DNA of 64,000 bases from Fen-1308 sp035319125 (GTDB taxonomy: Bacteria > Nitrospirota > Thermodesulfovibrionia > Thermodesulfovibrionales > Dissulfurispiraceae), in contig DATHDG010000026.1 in the NCBI GenBank assembly GCA_035319125.1, positions 28,558 to 92,557 of the forward strand, in the 5' to 3' direction. Below the pieces are notes generated by a model, which was given only the letters and a program-made list of their open reading frames with translations, was not told the DNA's origin and made no database searches. Within the stretch, counting starts at the first letter, position 1; each line of letters begins with the position of its first letter. Both the position numbers and the translations under genes were made by a program. This document shows positions 17,699-26,941 of the stretch, piece after piece.

Positions 17699-18862
17699 AT
17701 GGAAAAAGATGCTTCGCTGCAGATAAGAAAGTTTGTTGCGCCGGAGTTTCTGTTCGGGTGGGGTTCCATAGAGCTGGCCGGTCAATATGCTGCTAATTTC
17801 AGAGCTCGGAAAGTGCTGCTTGTAACGGACAAGGGTGTCCGTGCAGCCGGCTGGACGGAGAAAGTTGAAAACTCACTTTCCGGAGCAGGCATCTCCTATG
17901 CCGTTTTCGATAGTGTTACTTCGGATCCAAAGGACGTTGAATCATCAGCCGGCGCGGCATGTTATCATCGTGAGAAGTGCGATGTTATAGTTGCCGTTGG
18001 CGGCGGCAGCCCTATGGATTGCGCCAAAGGGATCGCCATCATAGTTGCAAACGGCGGTTCCGTGCTCGATTACGAAGGGGTCGATATGGTCTCAGTGCCT
18101 CCTCCGCCAATGATTTTCATTCCCACTACAGCGGGTACTTCTGCAGACATATCACAGTTTGCAATTATTACAGATACGGTTCGAAAGGTTAAGATAGCCA
18201 TCGTGAGTAAAGCCATAATACCGGATATTTCCCTCATAGATCCGCAGACAACTCTTACAAAATCAGACAGCCTGACAGCAGCAACCGGCATGGATGTTCT
18301 TACTCATGCCGTTGAAGCATACGTCTCAAATGCAAGCTCGCCTATTACAGACCTCCATGCTCTGGAATCAATAAGAATAGTAGCCTCAGACTTGCCCAAG
18401 ATAATCGACGATCCAAAAAATGTACAATCAAGGACAAGAATGATGCTGGCCAGTTTGCTTGCCGGCCTTGCTTTTTCGAACGCGAGCCTGGGAATGGTGC
18501 ATGCGATGGCTCACGCCCTTGGAGGCAGATTCGGGCTTCCTCACGGTGATTGCAATGCAATCCTGCTGGAGCATATTGCTTCATTTAATTATGATGCTGC
18601 GTCGGATAAATTTCAAAAAGTATTAGGCGCTCTCGGAGGAGATGAGTCACTCGCCGGGAAAGAAGGTAAGCTGGCCCTTGCTAATGCTATTTCAGCGCTT
18701 AGGAAGAAGGTAGGTCTGCACGGCCGTCTGCATGATATGGGCCTTAAGAAAGACGATTTTCCACGTCTGGCCGAGTTTGCATTTAACGATCCATGTCTCG
18801 TGACTAACCCTAAAATGCCTCAAATCAATGACATAATAGAGTGCTATGAACAAGCATTTTAA
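17699..18862 (+). CDS. Iron-containing alcohol dehydrogenase
   Basis: 387 residues. NAD(P)-dependent alcohol/aldehyde interconversion with an Fe(II) site. The cofactor motif GGGSPMDCAKG, the metal-site segments LTHAVEAYVS and GMVHAMAHALGGRFGLPHGDCNAILL, and the length are all those of the family. GGAAGG lies just before the ATG. The last 17 nt overlap the start of a hybrid kinase, so the two are translationally linked. In Desulfovibrio an alcohol dehydrogenase works with Flx-Hdr in ethanol metabolism; here the Flx-Hdr locus is ~14 kb away, so such a link is only a suggestion. Confidence 0.92.
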   Translation: MEKDASLQIRKFVAPEFLFGWGSIELAGQYAANFRARKVLLVTDKGVRAAGWTEKVENSLSGAGISYAVFDSVTSDPKDVESSAGAACYHREKCDVIVAVGGGSPMDCAKGIAIIVANGGSVLDYEGVDMVSVPPPPMIFIPTTAGTSADISQFAIITDTVRKVKIAIVSKAIIPDISLIDPQTTLTKSDSLTAATGMDVLTHAVEAYVSNASSPITDLHALESIRIVASDLPKIIDDPKNVQSRTRMMLASLLAGLAFSNASLGMVHAMAHALGGRFGLPHGDCNAILLEHIASFNYDAASDKFQKVLGALGGDESLAGKEGKLALANAISALRKKVGLHGRLHDMGLKKDDFPRLAEFAFNDPCLVTNPKMPQINDIIECYEQAF

Positions 18863-20519
18863 TCAGTCGGAATATAATGAATCCCTGCGCCGTAAGATAA
18901 TAGGCCTCGGCGACGGTTCAGGCCGCAAGACATACTATCTTGAGTTGCAAGACCGCCTGCTGGATGTTGAACACCAAAAAGAGGAACTCGAAGAAAATAA
19001 CCGCCTGATGACCAAGCTCTTGGATGACCTCACAGAATCAGAGCGTAAATACAGAGGCTTAGTTGACAACGCTCTTGTGGGAATTTTCAGATCGGACTTA
19101 AACGACAGATTCTTGTACGTTAACGAAGCCACTGTCAAGCTTTTCGGTTGTGAATCTGCAACAGAATTGCTTTCGAGGCCGGTAAGTTCCCGATATGTAA
19201 AACCTCAAGATCGCCAGATATTTTTGGATGCACTAAAAGAATCCGGAAAACTGCCGTACTATGAGATCACGATTATTACTCCGTCGGGGCAGCAAAAAAC
19301 TCTTGCGGCAAGTGCTGTGCTGGAAAACGGGATTATCTCAGGTGTAAATGTGGACATCACCGAGAGAAAGGATTTGGAAGAACAGTTACGACAGGCTCAG
19401 AAGATGGAGGCCGTCGGCGTACTGGCAGGCGGCATTGCTCACGATTTCAACAACATCATGTCGGTGATTCTCGGATTTACAGAACTCCTGCACATGATGC
19501 TGGCGTCAGACGACAGGGTTAAATCATATCTCGGGCAGATCATGAAGGCTGTTGAACGCGCTTCGCGGCTGACACATAGCCTACTTGCGTTTAGCCGCAA
19601 GCAGGTCATGACCATAAGTGAAATCGACATAAATGATCTTATTGCCAGACTTAGCAATCTACTTGTACGAGTAATCGGTGAGGATATAGAACTCAGAACA
19701 GTGCTACAGCATCAGTCAGCAAAGATAATGGCTGACAGCGGTCAAATTGAGCAGATCATAATGAATCTTGCTACTAATGCTAGAGATGCTATGCCTAATG
19801 GCGGGACACTGACAATCGTAACCAGAACTGAAGATATTGGCCCAGCCTTCTGCGCAACACATGATTGCGACAAACCTGGCCGCTATGCAGTCATTTCTGT
19901 ATCCGATACCGGAGTTGGGATGGATGAAGAGACCCGCAAGAGAATTTTCGATCCCTTCTTTACTACAAAGGAACCAGGCAGGGGAACAGGCTTGGGTCTG
20001 GCTATGGTATACGGCATAGTGCGCCAGCATAACGGCATGATAGATGTGACGAGCACGTTAGGTAAAGGCACCGTATTCCACATCTACTTACCAATTGTTC
20101 AAAACGTATCAACAGATAATCTAGAAACCGATGCACCAAAAAAAATCGTTGGCGGAACAGAGACAATTCTTGTAGCTGAAGATGATCCGACCCTTCGGGA
20201 GCTTTCCAGGATGATGTTGGAATCATACGGATATAAAGTAATTTTGGCTGAAGATGGTGAAGATGCTGTTTCAAAATATCAGGAACTCAACGACGGAATA
20301 GATCTGGTAATACTGGATATGATTATGCCAAAGATGAGCGGGCTCGAAGCATATAAAGCTATTCAGAAAATCAGACCGCATGGCAAAGTCGTGTTTCTGA
20401 CTGGTTATACCGCGGATAAGTTGCAAAGAACAGGCTTTGATTCTGTGGATGTCGAAATAATCACAAAACCTATATCACAGCATGATCTGCTGACTATCGT
20501 CAGAAAAGTGCTGGGTTAA
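18846..20519 (+). CDS. PAS-histidine kinase-receiver hybrid
   Basis: 557 residues, no membrane helix. Coiled-coil start (residues 30-65), PAS domain (~65-175), HisKA with the phospho-histidine in GGIAHDFNNIM (H199), HATPase_c with DTGVGMDEETRKRIFDPFFTTK and GTGLGLAMVYGIV, and a C-terminal receiver with ETILVAEDDPTLRE and phospho-acceptor in LVILDMIMPKMSG. Typical cytoplasmic hybrid kinase. The start codon lies inside the alcohol dehydrogenase gene. Partner regulator not identifiable. Confidence 0.92.
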   Translation: MNKHFNQSEYNESLRRKIIGLGDGSGRKTYYLELQDRLLDVEHQKEELEENNRLMTKLLDDLTESERKYRGLVDNALVGIFRSDLNDRFLYVNEATVKLFGCESATELLSRPVSSRYVKPQDRQIFLDALKESGKLPYYEITIITPSGQQKTLAASAVLENGIISGVNVDITERKDLEEQLRQAQKMEAVGVLAGGIAHDFNNIMSVILGFTELLHMMLASDDRVKSYLGQIMKAVERASRLTHSLLAFSRKQVMTISEIDINDLIARLSNLLVRVIGEDIELRTVLQHQSAKIMADSGQIEQIIMNLATNARDAMPNGGTLTIVTRTEDIGPAFCATHDCDKPGRYAVISVSDTGVGMDEETRKRIFDPFFTTKEPGRGTGLGLAMVYGIVRQHNGMIDVTSTLGKGTVFHIYLPIVQNVSTDNLETDAPKKIVGGTETILVAEDDPTLRELSRMMLESYGYKVILAEDGEDAVSKYQELNDGIDLVILDMIMPKMSGLEAYKAIQKIRPHGKVVFLTGYTADKLQRTGFDSVDVEIITKPISQHDLLTIVRKVLG

Positions 20520-20559
20520 TCTTAATTCATCCGGAAAAGCAAGGAATACAAGGATGATT

Positions 20560-20595
20560 GAAAAAAGAAAGAGAGCCGGGCAGTTGCCCGGCCCG
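20560..20595 (-). terminator. Rho-independent terminator of the small exported protein gene
   Basis: Stem GCCGGG/CCCGGC with loop CAGTTG at 20575-20592; on the minus strand it is followed by a T/C-rich run (TCTCTTTCTTTTTTC). It lies between two convergent genes. Confidence 0.7.
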
Positions 20596-20616
20596 TAGTG
20601 CTAATCTGGCCGAAAA

Positions 20617-20925
20617 TTATTTCTTATCGGTTTTCTTGTCAGCTTTTTTATCGGTTTTCTTGTCGGCTTTCTTGTCAGCCTTTGATTCTATGGAAGTGGC
20701 TTTCATGGTGTACTTAATCGTCACCTTGTCGCCAACCTTGACATCTCCAGTAGTTTTGGTGTCCTTATCCTTAGCGATTTCCCATTTCTCTTTGCCCTTC
20801 TGTACAACTATCTTGTCATCCTTGGCTTCCAGAACCGGGCCTGTCACCTGATATTCGACGGTGCCTGCAAAAGCCGCCGATACCGCAAATGCCACTAACA
20901 CAAGAACTGCAAGAACTGTTTTCAT
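20617..20925 (-). CDS. Small exported protein with lysine/aspartate repeat tail
   Basis: 102 residues. Cleavable signal peptide (MKTVLAVLVLVAFAVSAAFA), then a ~55-residue beta-rich domain (VEYQVTGPVLEAKDDKIVVQ...VKVGDKVTIKYTMKATSI) that resembles small OB/SH3-like periplasmic domains, then a tail made of tandem KADKK/KTDKK units. The nucleotide repeats are at 20635-20690. GAGGAGG precedes the ATG and a TTGACA promoter lies upstream. No specific function recognised. Confidence 0.8.
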   Translation of the reverse strand: MKTVLAVLVLVAFAVSAAFAGTVEYQVTGPVLEAKDDKIVVQKGKEKWEIAKDKDTKTTGDVKVGDKVTIKYTMKATSIESKADKKADKKTDKKADKKTDKK

Positions 20926-20954
20926 TTACAACCTCCTCATATTATTTTCACAAT

Positions 20955-20983
20955 AATGTATAGTAAATTTCTCATCCTGTCAA
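20955..20983 (-). promoter_or_regulatory. Predicted promoter for the small exported protein
   Basis: Minus strand: perfect TTGACA (20983-20978), 17-nt spacer, TACATT (20960-20955). The leader to the ATG at 20925 is about 23 nt and contains GAGGAGG. Confidence 0.6.
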
Positions 20984-21089
20984 TAACAAATGCATATCGT
21001 GTCGATTTTTGCTTATGTCTTGAGAGTTGTCTTGGCTCATCATCATACCACAGCATCATTTTTGTTGTTTACCTCTAAATATCAAGCTG

Positions 21090-21119
21090 TTTACTTTTCT
21101 TTTTACATGTTGATACAAT
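21090..21119 (+). promoter_or_regulatory. Predicted promoter for the histone-like/liv operon
   Basis: TTTACT at 21090-21095, 18-nt spacer, TACAAT at 21114-21119; transcription would start about 24 nt before the ATG at 21150. Confidence 0.45.
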
Positions 21120-21149
21120 TCATCACACAAAATTTTGGAGGTTTTGCCG

Positions 21150-22064
21150 ATGGGAAATAAAAAGGTCGCTGCCGGTAAGAAGGTCGCTAAGAGTAAGATT
21201 GCAGCGAACAGGAAAGTTTCAGAAAAGAAGGCCTCAAGCAAGAAAATGGTCGCATCAAAAGGTGGCGGGAAATCAGCCATCAAAAAAAGTTCATCTAAGA
21301 CAACCATCACAAAAAAGACCGCCCACAAAAAACCCGCCACAAAAAAACCGGGTTCTAAAGTAGCATCTGTCAAGAAAACCACTTCCAACAAGATCTCTTC
21401 TAAGAAAACCATTGCAAAGAAAATTGTTAAGAAATCCCCGGTGAAAAAGATATCTTCATCAAAGCCTGCGTCAAAAATAATGGCGAAGATAAAAACTGCT
21501 CGAACAAAGACGCCCCCTGTCAAGCCTCTTCAAAGTAAGACTAAAGTTATAAAGAAAAAGGCTGCTGTCAAGCCTGTCGTCAAGAAAGCAAGCGTCACAA
21601 CAAAGAAGCCAAAGAAAACTGTAAAACAGAGCAAGAGTATAGTTGCCAAGAAGCCGGTCGTTAAACTTGCCATGAAAAGCGTTAAGGCTGTTAAGGTTGA
21701 TTCTACAATGCAGGCAAAGACAGCTGCTGCAAAGCCACGGCCGTCACCCAGAAAAGCAGTTGCAGCTAAACCTTCAGCCAAGCAGGCAAAGAGTCATGTC
21801 AAATCGCGGAAAGCTCCCCTCACTGCGCCTGTTTCAGTTCTTAAGCCTGTAATTCCGGTCAAGCCACAGCCTTCTATCAAGCGTGTATCATCTTTAAACA
21901 TAATGAAGGAACACCCGATAAAAGAGATATTGGTTCGGCTTTCTGAAGCCAACAAGCCAGTGACAAGGAATGCTTCAAGCGCCATATCCGCAGTGACTCA
22001 TAAAACAACTCCACAACTCGGAACTTCTAAGCTTCCTTTTTTGAAAAAGACAGGGCGCATCTGA
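21150..22064 (+). CDS. Lysine/alanine-rich histone H1-like protein
   Basis: 304 residues. Low-complexity basic protein: about a third lysine, with Ala, Ser, Thr, Val and Pro making up most of the rest, in irregular KK-x-x-x-K and AKKP/VKP units similar to eukaryotic H1 tails and bacterial AlgP/HctB-type proteins. Probably binds DNA or RNA non-specifically. Acidic residues are almost absent except near the C-terminus (residues ~255-280), which looks like a short helical segment. The start was chosen at the ATG with GGAGG upstream, since the TTG at 21135 is inside the ribosome site. Only 4 nt separate it from livH, an odd operon partner. Confidence 0.75.
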   Translation: MGNKKVAAGKKVAKSKIAANRKVSEKKASSKKMVASKGGGKSAIKKSSSKTTITKKTAHKKPATKKPGSKVASVKKTTSNKISSKKTIAKKIVKKSPVKKISSSKPASKIMAKIKTARTKTPPVKPLQSKTKVIKKKAAVKPVVKKASVTTKKPKKTVKQSKSIVAKKPVVKLAMKSVKAVKVDSTMQAKTAAAKPRPSPRKAVAAKPSAKQAKSHVKSRKAPLTAPVSVLKPVIPVKPQPSIKRVSSLNIMKEHPIKEILVRLSEANKPVTRNASSAISAVTHKTTPQLGTSKLPFLKKTGRI

Positions 22065-22068
22065 ATTA

Positions 22069-22965
22069 ATGCTTCTTCAGCAGCTTATCAACGGACTGAC
22101 CCTGGGCTGCGTTTATGCCATTATCGCGCTTGGGTATACGATGGTTTACGGCATTTTAGAGCTTATCAATTTCGCCCACGGCGAGGTATATATGCTCGGC
22201 GCATATCTTGGCATAATTCTCATGGGCTTTTTCACTGTATCCGGATTCACTGGTATTGGCCTGTCTCTTGTCTTGACTACAGTGTTTGCAGCCATGTTTT
22301 GCGCAACGTACGGTTTTGTCATGGAGAAAGTTGCATATAAACCATTGCGCAATGCACCGCGCCTGAGCCCTCTGATTAGCGCGATAGGCATCTCCATTTT
22401 TCTGCAAAATTTCGTTATGCTGACGCAGGGTGCAACAGACAAGGTCTTCCCTTATAAGTTTGGCAATACAGCTCTTATCATCAATGATGTTAGGATGACA
22501 GCGACGCAAGTGCTCATTATTGCAGCGTCGGCAGTGATGATGATATCGCTTCGTTTTTTTGTTTCACGCACGCGTATCGGAAAAGCAATGCGCGCTACAT
22601 CTCAAGACCAAATCATGGCTACGTTGGTTGGCATTGATGTTGACGCAATTATATCTTTAACATTCATCATAGGCGCAGCCATGGCGGCAATTGCAGGCGT
22701 CATGGTCGCAGCTTATTATGGCCTCGTCAATTACACTATCGGGTACATTGCCGGCATCAAGGCCTTTACGGCAGCAGTGCTGGGAGGGATCGGCAGCATA
22801 AGGGGCGCTATGCTTGGAGGTGTTGTTCTTGGCCTTATGGAAAGCATCGGCGCTGCCTATATATCAACAGAGTACAAGGATGCAATTGCTTTCGTCGTTC
22901 TTATCTTGATCCTGCTTGTAAAGCCCGCTGGCATTTTTGGGAGAGACATACCGGAGAAAGTATAA
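22069..22965 (+). CDS. livH: Branched-chain amino acid-type ABC permease (LivH)
   Basis: 298 residues. First membrane channel subunit of a HAAT-family importer. LQQLINGLTLGCVYAIIALGYTMVYGILELINFAHGEVYMLGAY is the family start; about eight helices; the cytoplasmic loop RTRIGKAMRATSQDQIMATLVGID is the ATPase-contact region. Followed by livM, livG and livF in the standard order. The ligand may be branched-chain amino acids, urea or another small molecule; no binding protein is encoded here. Confidence 0.92.
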   Translation: MLLQQLINGLTLGCVYAIIALGYTMVYGILELINFAHGEVYMLGAYLGIILMGFFTVSGFTGIGLSLVLTTVFAAMFCATYGFVMEKVAYKPLRNAPRLSPLISAIGISIFLQNFVMLTQGATDKVFPYKFGNTALIINDVRMTATQVLIIAASAVMMISLRFFVSRTRIGKAMRATSQDQIMATLVGIDVDAIISLTFIIGAAMAAIAGVMVAAYYGLVNYTIGYIAGIKAFTAAVLGGIGSIRGAMLGGVVLGLMESIGAAYISTEYKDAIAFVVLILILLVKPAGIFGRDIPEKV

Positions 22966-22969
22966 AATC

Positions 22970-24076
22970 ATGAAGCCGTTAAATTACCTGTTTAAAAGAG
23001 GAACAAAGATCATATTTGCGGCCTTTTTGGGTGCTTTAATGCTGCTCCCTTTCAAGGGCGTCGTACCTTCCCTAATACTTTTTGCTGCCATTGCATTGTG
23101 CTCAACGGTCTGGTCAATGTCGAGCAAGATCCGGATGCCATTAGAACCCGGCGCAATTACAGCATTCATCAATAATAATAAAACATGGCTAGTTTTATCA
23201 CTGGTTGTCATCCTTGCTGTATGCCCGCTCGTACTTAATAATTATTTCATAGATGTGCTGATAATGGCAGGAATATATTCCATTCTTGCAGTAGGATTGA
23301 ATGTTATCGTTGGCTTCACCGGACTATTGAATCTCGGATTTGCTGCCTTCTATGCATGCGGCGCATATACTTATGCATTGCTCAACACACAATTAGGTCT
23401 TGGCTTCTGGGTTTGCCTTCCCATATCTGCCCTGTTAACCTCGTGTGCCGGCTTTCTGTTGGCAGTGCCTGCATTAAGGTTGCGCGGAGATTATCTGGCG
23501 ATAGTGACTCTCGGCTTTGGAGAGATCACCCGCCTCATCCTCAATAACTGGGACAGTTTAACACATGGACCTAACGGCATCACCGGAATTGAGGCGCCTG
23601 CCATTGCCGGAATTTCATTGCATGATCAACATTATTATTTTTATCTTGTCTTCTGTGCATTAGCTATTTCTCTTCTTATCATAAAGCGTGTTGAAACATC
23701 CAGGTTCGGTCGGGCGTGGAAAGCCATCAAGGAAAACGAGATAGCAGCATCTTCGATAGGTATAAACACCACAAAATACAAACTCTTCGCATTTGCTTTC
23801 GGATCATTATGGGCCGGTATCGCCGGAATGCTTTTCGCAGCCAAGATGCAGTTCGTATCACCGGAGAGTTTTACTTTTATGGAGTCCATTCTAATATTGA
23901 GCATGGTAATCCTTGGCGGCCTCGGCAATACATACGGAGCAGTTTTGGGAGCGTTTATACTTGTTATACTCCCGGAAGCCCTAAGAGAGATGCAGTTATA
24001 CAGAATGCTAATACTTGGAATAGGTTTAGTATTGCTCATGAGGTTCAGGCCTCAAGGACTGCTGGGAGTGAAATAA
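22970..24076 (+). CDS. livM: Branched-chain amino acid-type ABC permease (LivM)
   Basis: 368 residues. Second channel subunit. The longer frame overlaps livH; the ATG at 22970 has GGAGAAAG upstream and gives a sensible N-terminus. An extra N-terminal pair of helices (residues ~10-75) precedes the conserved core GLNVIVGFTGLLNLGFAAFYACGAYTYALL, as in E. coli LivM. The loop SRFGRAWKAIKENEIAASSIGINTTKYK is the ATPase-contact site. Confidence 0.91.
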   Translation: MKPLNYLFKRGTKIIFAAFLGALMLLPFKGVVPSLILFAAIALCSTVWSMSSKIRMPLEPGAITAFINNNKTWLVLSLVVILAVCPLVLNNYFIDVLIMAGIYSILAVGLNVIVGFTGLLNLGFAAFYACGAYTYALLNTQLGLGFWVCLPISALLTSCAGFLLAVPALRLRGDYLAIVTLGFGEITRLILNNWDSLTHGPNGITGIEAPAIAGISLHDQHYYFYLVFCALAISLLIIKRVETSRFGRAWKAIKENEIAASSIGINTTKYKLFAFAFGSLWAGIAGMLFAAKMQFVSPESFTFMESILILSMVILGGLGNTYGAVLGAFILVILPEALREMQLYRMLILGIGLVLLMRFRPQGLLGVK

Positions 24077-24077
24077 T

Positions 24078-24845
24078 ATGCATATTCTCCATGCGCGGGA
24101 GCTAAGCAAGCAATTCGGAGGCGTCAAGGCTATAGAAGGTGTTAGCTTCAGGATAAAACGCAATGCGATCGCCAGCATCATAGGACCAAATGGTGCGGGC
24201 AAGACTACCTTGTTCAATTGCCTGACTGGTATAACATCTCCGTCCTCCGGCCAAATTAATTTTCAAGAAAAAGACATATCAGGATTTTCACCGCACAAGA
24301 TCGCGCGTATGGGCATAGCACGCACTTTTCAAAATATAAGGCTTTTTTCCGATATGACTGTAATAGAAAATGTAATGGTAGCCCAGCATTCCAGAATACG
24401 CTACAGCCTGCCGGGAACCATTATACGCAGTCGAACTTTCAGATCGCACGAAACCTTGATCAGGAATAAAGCTTATGAATTCCTTGAACTTGCGAATCTG
24501 GAAGAACATGCCGGATCTCGCGCCGGTGAATTACCATACGGAAGCCAGAGAAGACTTGAAATAGCGCGAGCTCTTGCGACCGAACCCGAGATTCTTCTTC
24601 TTGACGAGCCAACAGCAGGCATGAATCCGTCAGAAACCAGGGATGTGATGTCATTGATCAAAACAATGCAGCAACTCGGAAAGACCGTTATTTTGATAGA
24701 ACATGACATGCACCTTGTCATGGGCATTTCGGATTGGATCATAGTATTGGATCATGGAGTGAAAATAGCAGAAGGAACTCCTGCAGAAGTCAAGAACGAT
24801 CCTCTCGTTATTGAAGCATATCTCGGCAAGGAGATTACTCATTAA
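24078..24845 (+). CDS. livG: Branched-chain amino acid-type ABC ATPase (LivG)
   Basis: 255 residues. Walker A GPNGAGKTT, Q-loop RTFQNIRLF, a degenerate signature at LPYGSQRRLEIARAL (C-loop LPYGS in place of LSGGQ, usual for LivG), Walker B ILLLDEPTAGMNP and switch histidine in LIEHDMHLVM. Overlaps livF by one base (TAATG). Confidence 0.93.
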   Translation: MHILHARELSKQFGGVKAIEGVSFRIKRNAIASIIGPNGAGKTTLFNCLTGITSPSSGQINFQEKDISGFSPHKIARMGIARTFQNIRLFSDMTVIENVMVAQHSRIRYSLPGTIIRSRTFRSHETLIRNKAYEFLELANLEEHAGSRAGELPYGSQRRLEIARALATEPEILLLDEPTAGMNPSETRDVMSLIKTMQQLGKTVILIEHDMHLVMGISDWIIVLDHGVKIAEGTPAEVKNDPLVIEAYLGKEITH

Positions 24846-25546
24846 TGCTCTCACTGCGCTCGGTAAATGCATCATATGGACCGATTAAGGCACTCAAAGA
24901 CATCGATCTTGAAGTTAAAAGCGGCGAAATAGTTTGTCTGTTAGGCAGCAACGGAGCGGGGAAAAGTACCACTCTAATGACAATCTCCGGCATTCTGCGC
25001 CCGGATTCAGGAGAGATCATATTCGACGGTGAATCGATAGCCGCGACGCCACCGGATCAAATCGTCCGCAAAGGCATATGTCAGGTGCCGGAGGGCCGAA
25101 GGATATTCCCCAGATTATCTGTGCTCGACAACCTTGAAGTGGGAGCTTTCAGCGCAGCAGCAGGAGACTTCGACCGTAACCTTGAAAAGGTCTTTTCCAT
25201 ATTTCCGATACTCAAGGAGCGTATCCGCCAGCAAGGCGGTACGCTGAGCGGCGGCGAACAGCAGATGCTGGCCATTGGCAGGTCGCTAATGTCAAATCCA
25301 AAGCTGCTGCTGCTAGATGAGCCATCTCTTGGGCTGGCACCAATCATGGTCAGCCGCATCTTTAAGGTTATTCAAGAGATTAATAAGGAAGGGATTACTG
25401 TGCTTCTTGTAGAGCAGAATGCGCGTGCAGCGCTAAAGCTGTCCAACAGAGGTTATGTTCTGGAAAATGGAGCCATCCAGCTCTGCGGCACAGGGGATGA
25501 ACTGCTGGATAATGATGCTGTAAAAAAAGCATATTTGGGTCTTTAA
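24845..25546 (+). CDS. livF: Branched-chain amino acid-type ABC ATPase (LivF)
   Basis: 233 residues. Walker A GSNGAGKST, signature TLSGGEQQMLAIGRSLM, Walker B LLLLDEPSLGLAP and VLLVEQNARAAL, all typical of LivF. Last gene of the liv operon. No LivJ/K binding protein follows; the next gene is an acylphosphatase after 57 nt. Confidence 0.93.
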   Translation: MLSLRSVNASYGPIKALKDIDLEVKSGEIVCLLGSNGAGKSTTLMTISGILRPDSGEIIFDGESIAATPPDQIVRKGICQVPEGRRIFPRLSVLDNLEVGAFSAAAGDFDRNLEKVFSIFPILKERIRQQGGTLSGGEQQMLAIGRSLMSNPKLLLLDEPSLGLAPIMVSRIFKVIQEINKEGITVLLVEQNARAALKLSNRGYVLENGAIQLCGTGDELLDNDAVKKAYLGL

Positions 25547-25603
25547 TATGCCTATTTGCTGAACTATATTTACTTTTAAACTTGAAGTAAGCATCATATT
25601 TTC

Positions 25604-25879
25604 ATGAAAACACGGGCGCATCTTTTTATATCAGGCAAAGTACAGAAAGTGGGATTCAGGGTTTTTGTAAGCGAAGTTGCATTGTCGCATAATTTAACCG
25701 GATATGTAATGAATTCTGGCAACTCCGAAATTGAAGCTGTATTTGAAGGTGAAAAAGAGTCGATAAAATCAGCCATCAGGAAATGCAAGGAAGGGATACC
25801 CTCTGCTAAAGTCGAGATAGTCGACGCCAACTGGGAAGAAAAGCCGGAAAACCTGACCACCTTCATGATCCGCTATTAA
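25604..25879 (+). CDS. acyP: Acylphosphatase
   Basis: 91 residues. Hydrolyses carboxyl-phosphate bonds. The fold signature GKVQKVGFRVFV has the phosphate-binding loop and the catalytic R19; the catalytic asparagine is N37 in GYVMN. Length is normal for the family. A weak ribosome site; possibly an independent gene between livF and bioB. Confidence 0.92.
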   Translation: MKTRAHLFISGKVQKVGFRVFVSEVALSHNLTGYVMNSGNSEIEAVFEGEKESIKSAIRKCKEGIPSAKVEIVDANWEEKPENLTTFMIRY

Positions 25880-25972
25880 TACCGCTCACAAAAATTCCAC
25901 GTTCAGTACTATTGTATCCCACTGTAATGCTGATTTGACATTTTCTTTTTCTGTGAAGGAACATAAAACTTA

Positions 25973-26941
25973 ATGATCAAAGAGTTGAAAGCTAAAATCA
26001 TCTCAGGATCATCCTTGTCAAAAGATGAGGCGTTCAGTCTGGCTTTCAGCGGCACTGATGCATTGAGTGATATTTTCCATGTTGCCGAAGCTGTTCGCAA
26101 AACCTTTTTTGGTGATCAAATAGAGCTATGCGCTATTGTTAATGCAAAATCAGGAGCCTGCGGAGAAGACTGCGCGTATTGCGCACAATCCTCTTCAAAT
26201 AACACCGGCTTTGGAGCTTATCCATTCATTGGAAAAGATGCGATTCTAAAACAGGCGTTAGATGCCGCAAGCGGAGGTGTCAGCAGATTTAGTATAGTCA
26301 CTAGTGGTAGAAAACCGACCAAACAGGATATTAAAGCTATAGCAGAAACGCTTGAATCAATTAATAAAGCAGGCTTGGGTGTCTGCGCCTCTCTTGGATT
26401 GCTTGAATTGGATGAACTCGCATTTCTTCGTGACCATGGCCTCGAAAGATACCATAATAACCTGGAGACGTCTGAGCGATTCTTTCCTTATATATGCTCT
26501 ACGCACAGCTTCAAGGAAAAAATTCGTACGATCGTGTCAGCTGCATCTGTCGGGCTGTCAATTTGCTCAGGTGGCATTTTTGGCATGGGAGAGTCCTGGG
26601 AGGATCGCTTGGATCTCGCATTTCTATTGAAAGAACTTAACGTCGATTCCATGCCTATAAATTTCCTTACCCCGATTAAGGGCACGCGTCTTGAGCATCT
26701 TCCAACTCTTGAAGCAGATGAGGCCCTTAAAGTGATAAGTCTGATGCGACTCATAATGCCGCAAGAAGCAATAAGAGTCTGCGGCGGCAGACTCCAGGCT
26801 CTAGGGAGCAGACAAACTATGATTTTTAAGGCTGGGGCCGACGCGATGATGACCGGCAATTACCTTGTAACTTCGGGACGCTCTTATCACGATGATTTGC
26901 TTATGCTTAACAGCGAAGGGCTGCATCCGAAAGGCAAGTAG
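25973..26941 (+). CDS. bioB: Biotin synthase
   Basis: 322 residues. Radical-SAM enzyme inserting sulfur into dethiobiotin. The [4Fe-4S] motif CGEDCAYCAQSS is near residue 61; the second cluster residues are in the downstream barrel (VCASLGLLEL, YHNNLETSERFFPYICSTH, CSGGIFGMGES), and RVCGGR and the C-terminal AGADAMMTGNYLVT are typical. AAGGA lies upstream of the ATG. bioW is 2.6 kb further on; bioF, bioA and bioD are not in the window. Confidence 0.95.
   Translation: MIKELKAKIISGSSLSKDEAFSLAFSGTDALSDIFHVAEAVRKTFFGDQIELCAIVNAKSGACGEDCAYCAQSSSNNTGFGAYPFIGKDAILKQALDAASGGVSRFSIVTSGRKPTKQDIKAIAETLESINKAGLGVCASLGLLELDELAFLRDHGLERYHNNLETSERFFPYICSTHSFKEKIRTIVSAASVGLSICSGGIFGMGESWEDRLDLAFLLKELNVDSMPINFLTPIKGTRLEHLPTLEADEALKVISLMRLIMPQEAIRVCGGRLQALGSRQTMIFKAGADAMMTGNYLVTSGRSYHDDLLMLNSEGLHPKGK

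Noticed and set aside
21056..21523. 155-residue minus-strand ORF opposite the histone-like gene
   Set aside because: A shadow created by lysine-rich codons; the Phe/Ile/Leu-rich translation is an artefact.
25909..25921. CAGTACTATTGTA shared with ~39497
   Set aside because: Only a 13-base match in AT-rich intergenic DNA; no wider similarity.
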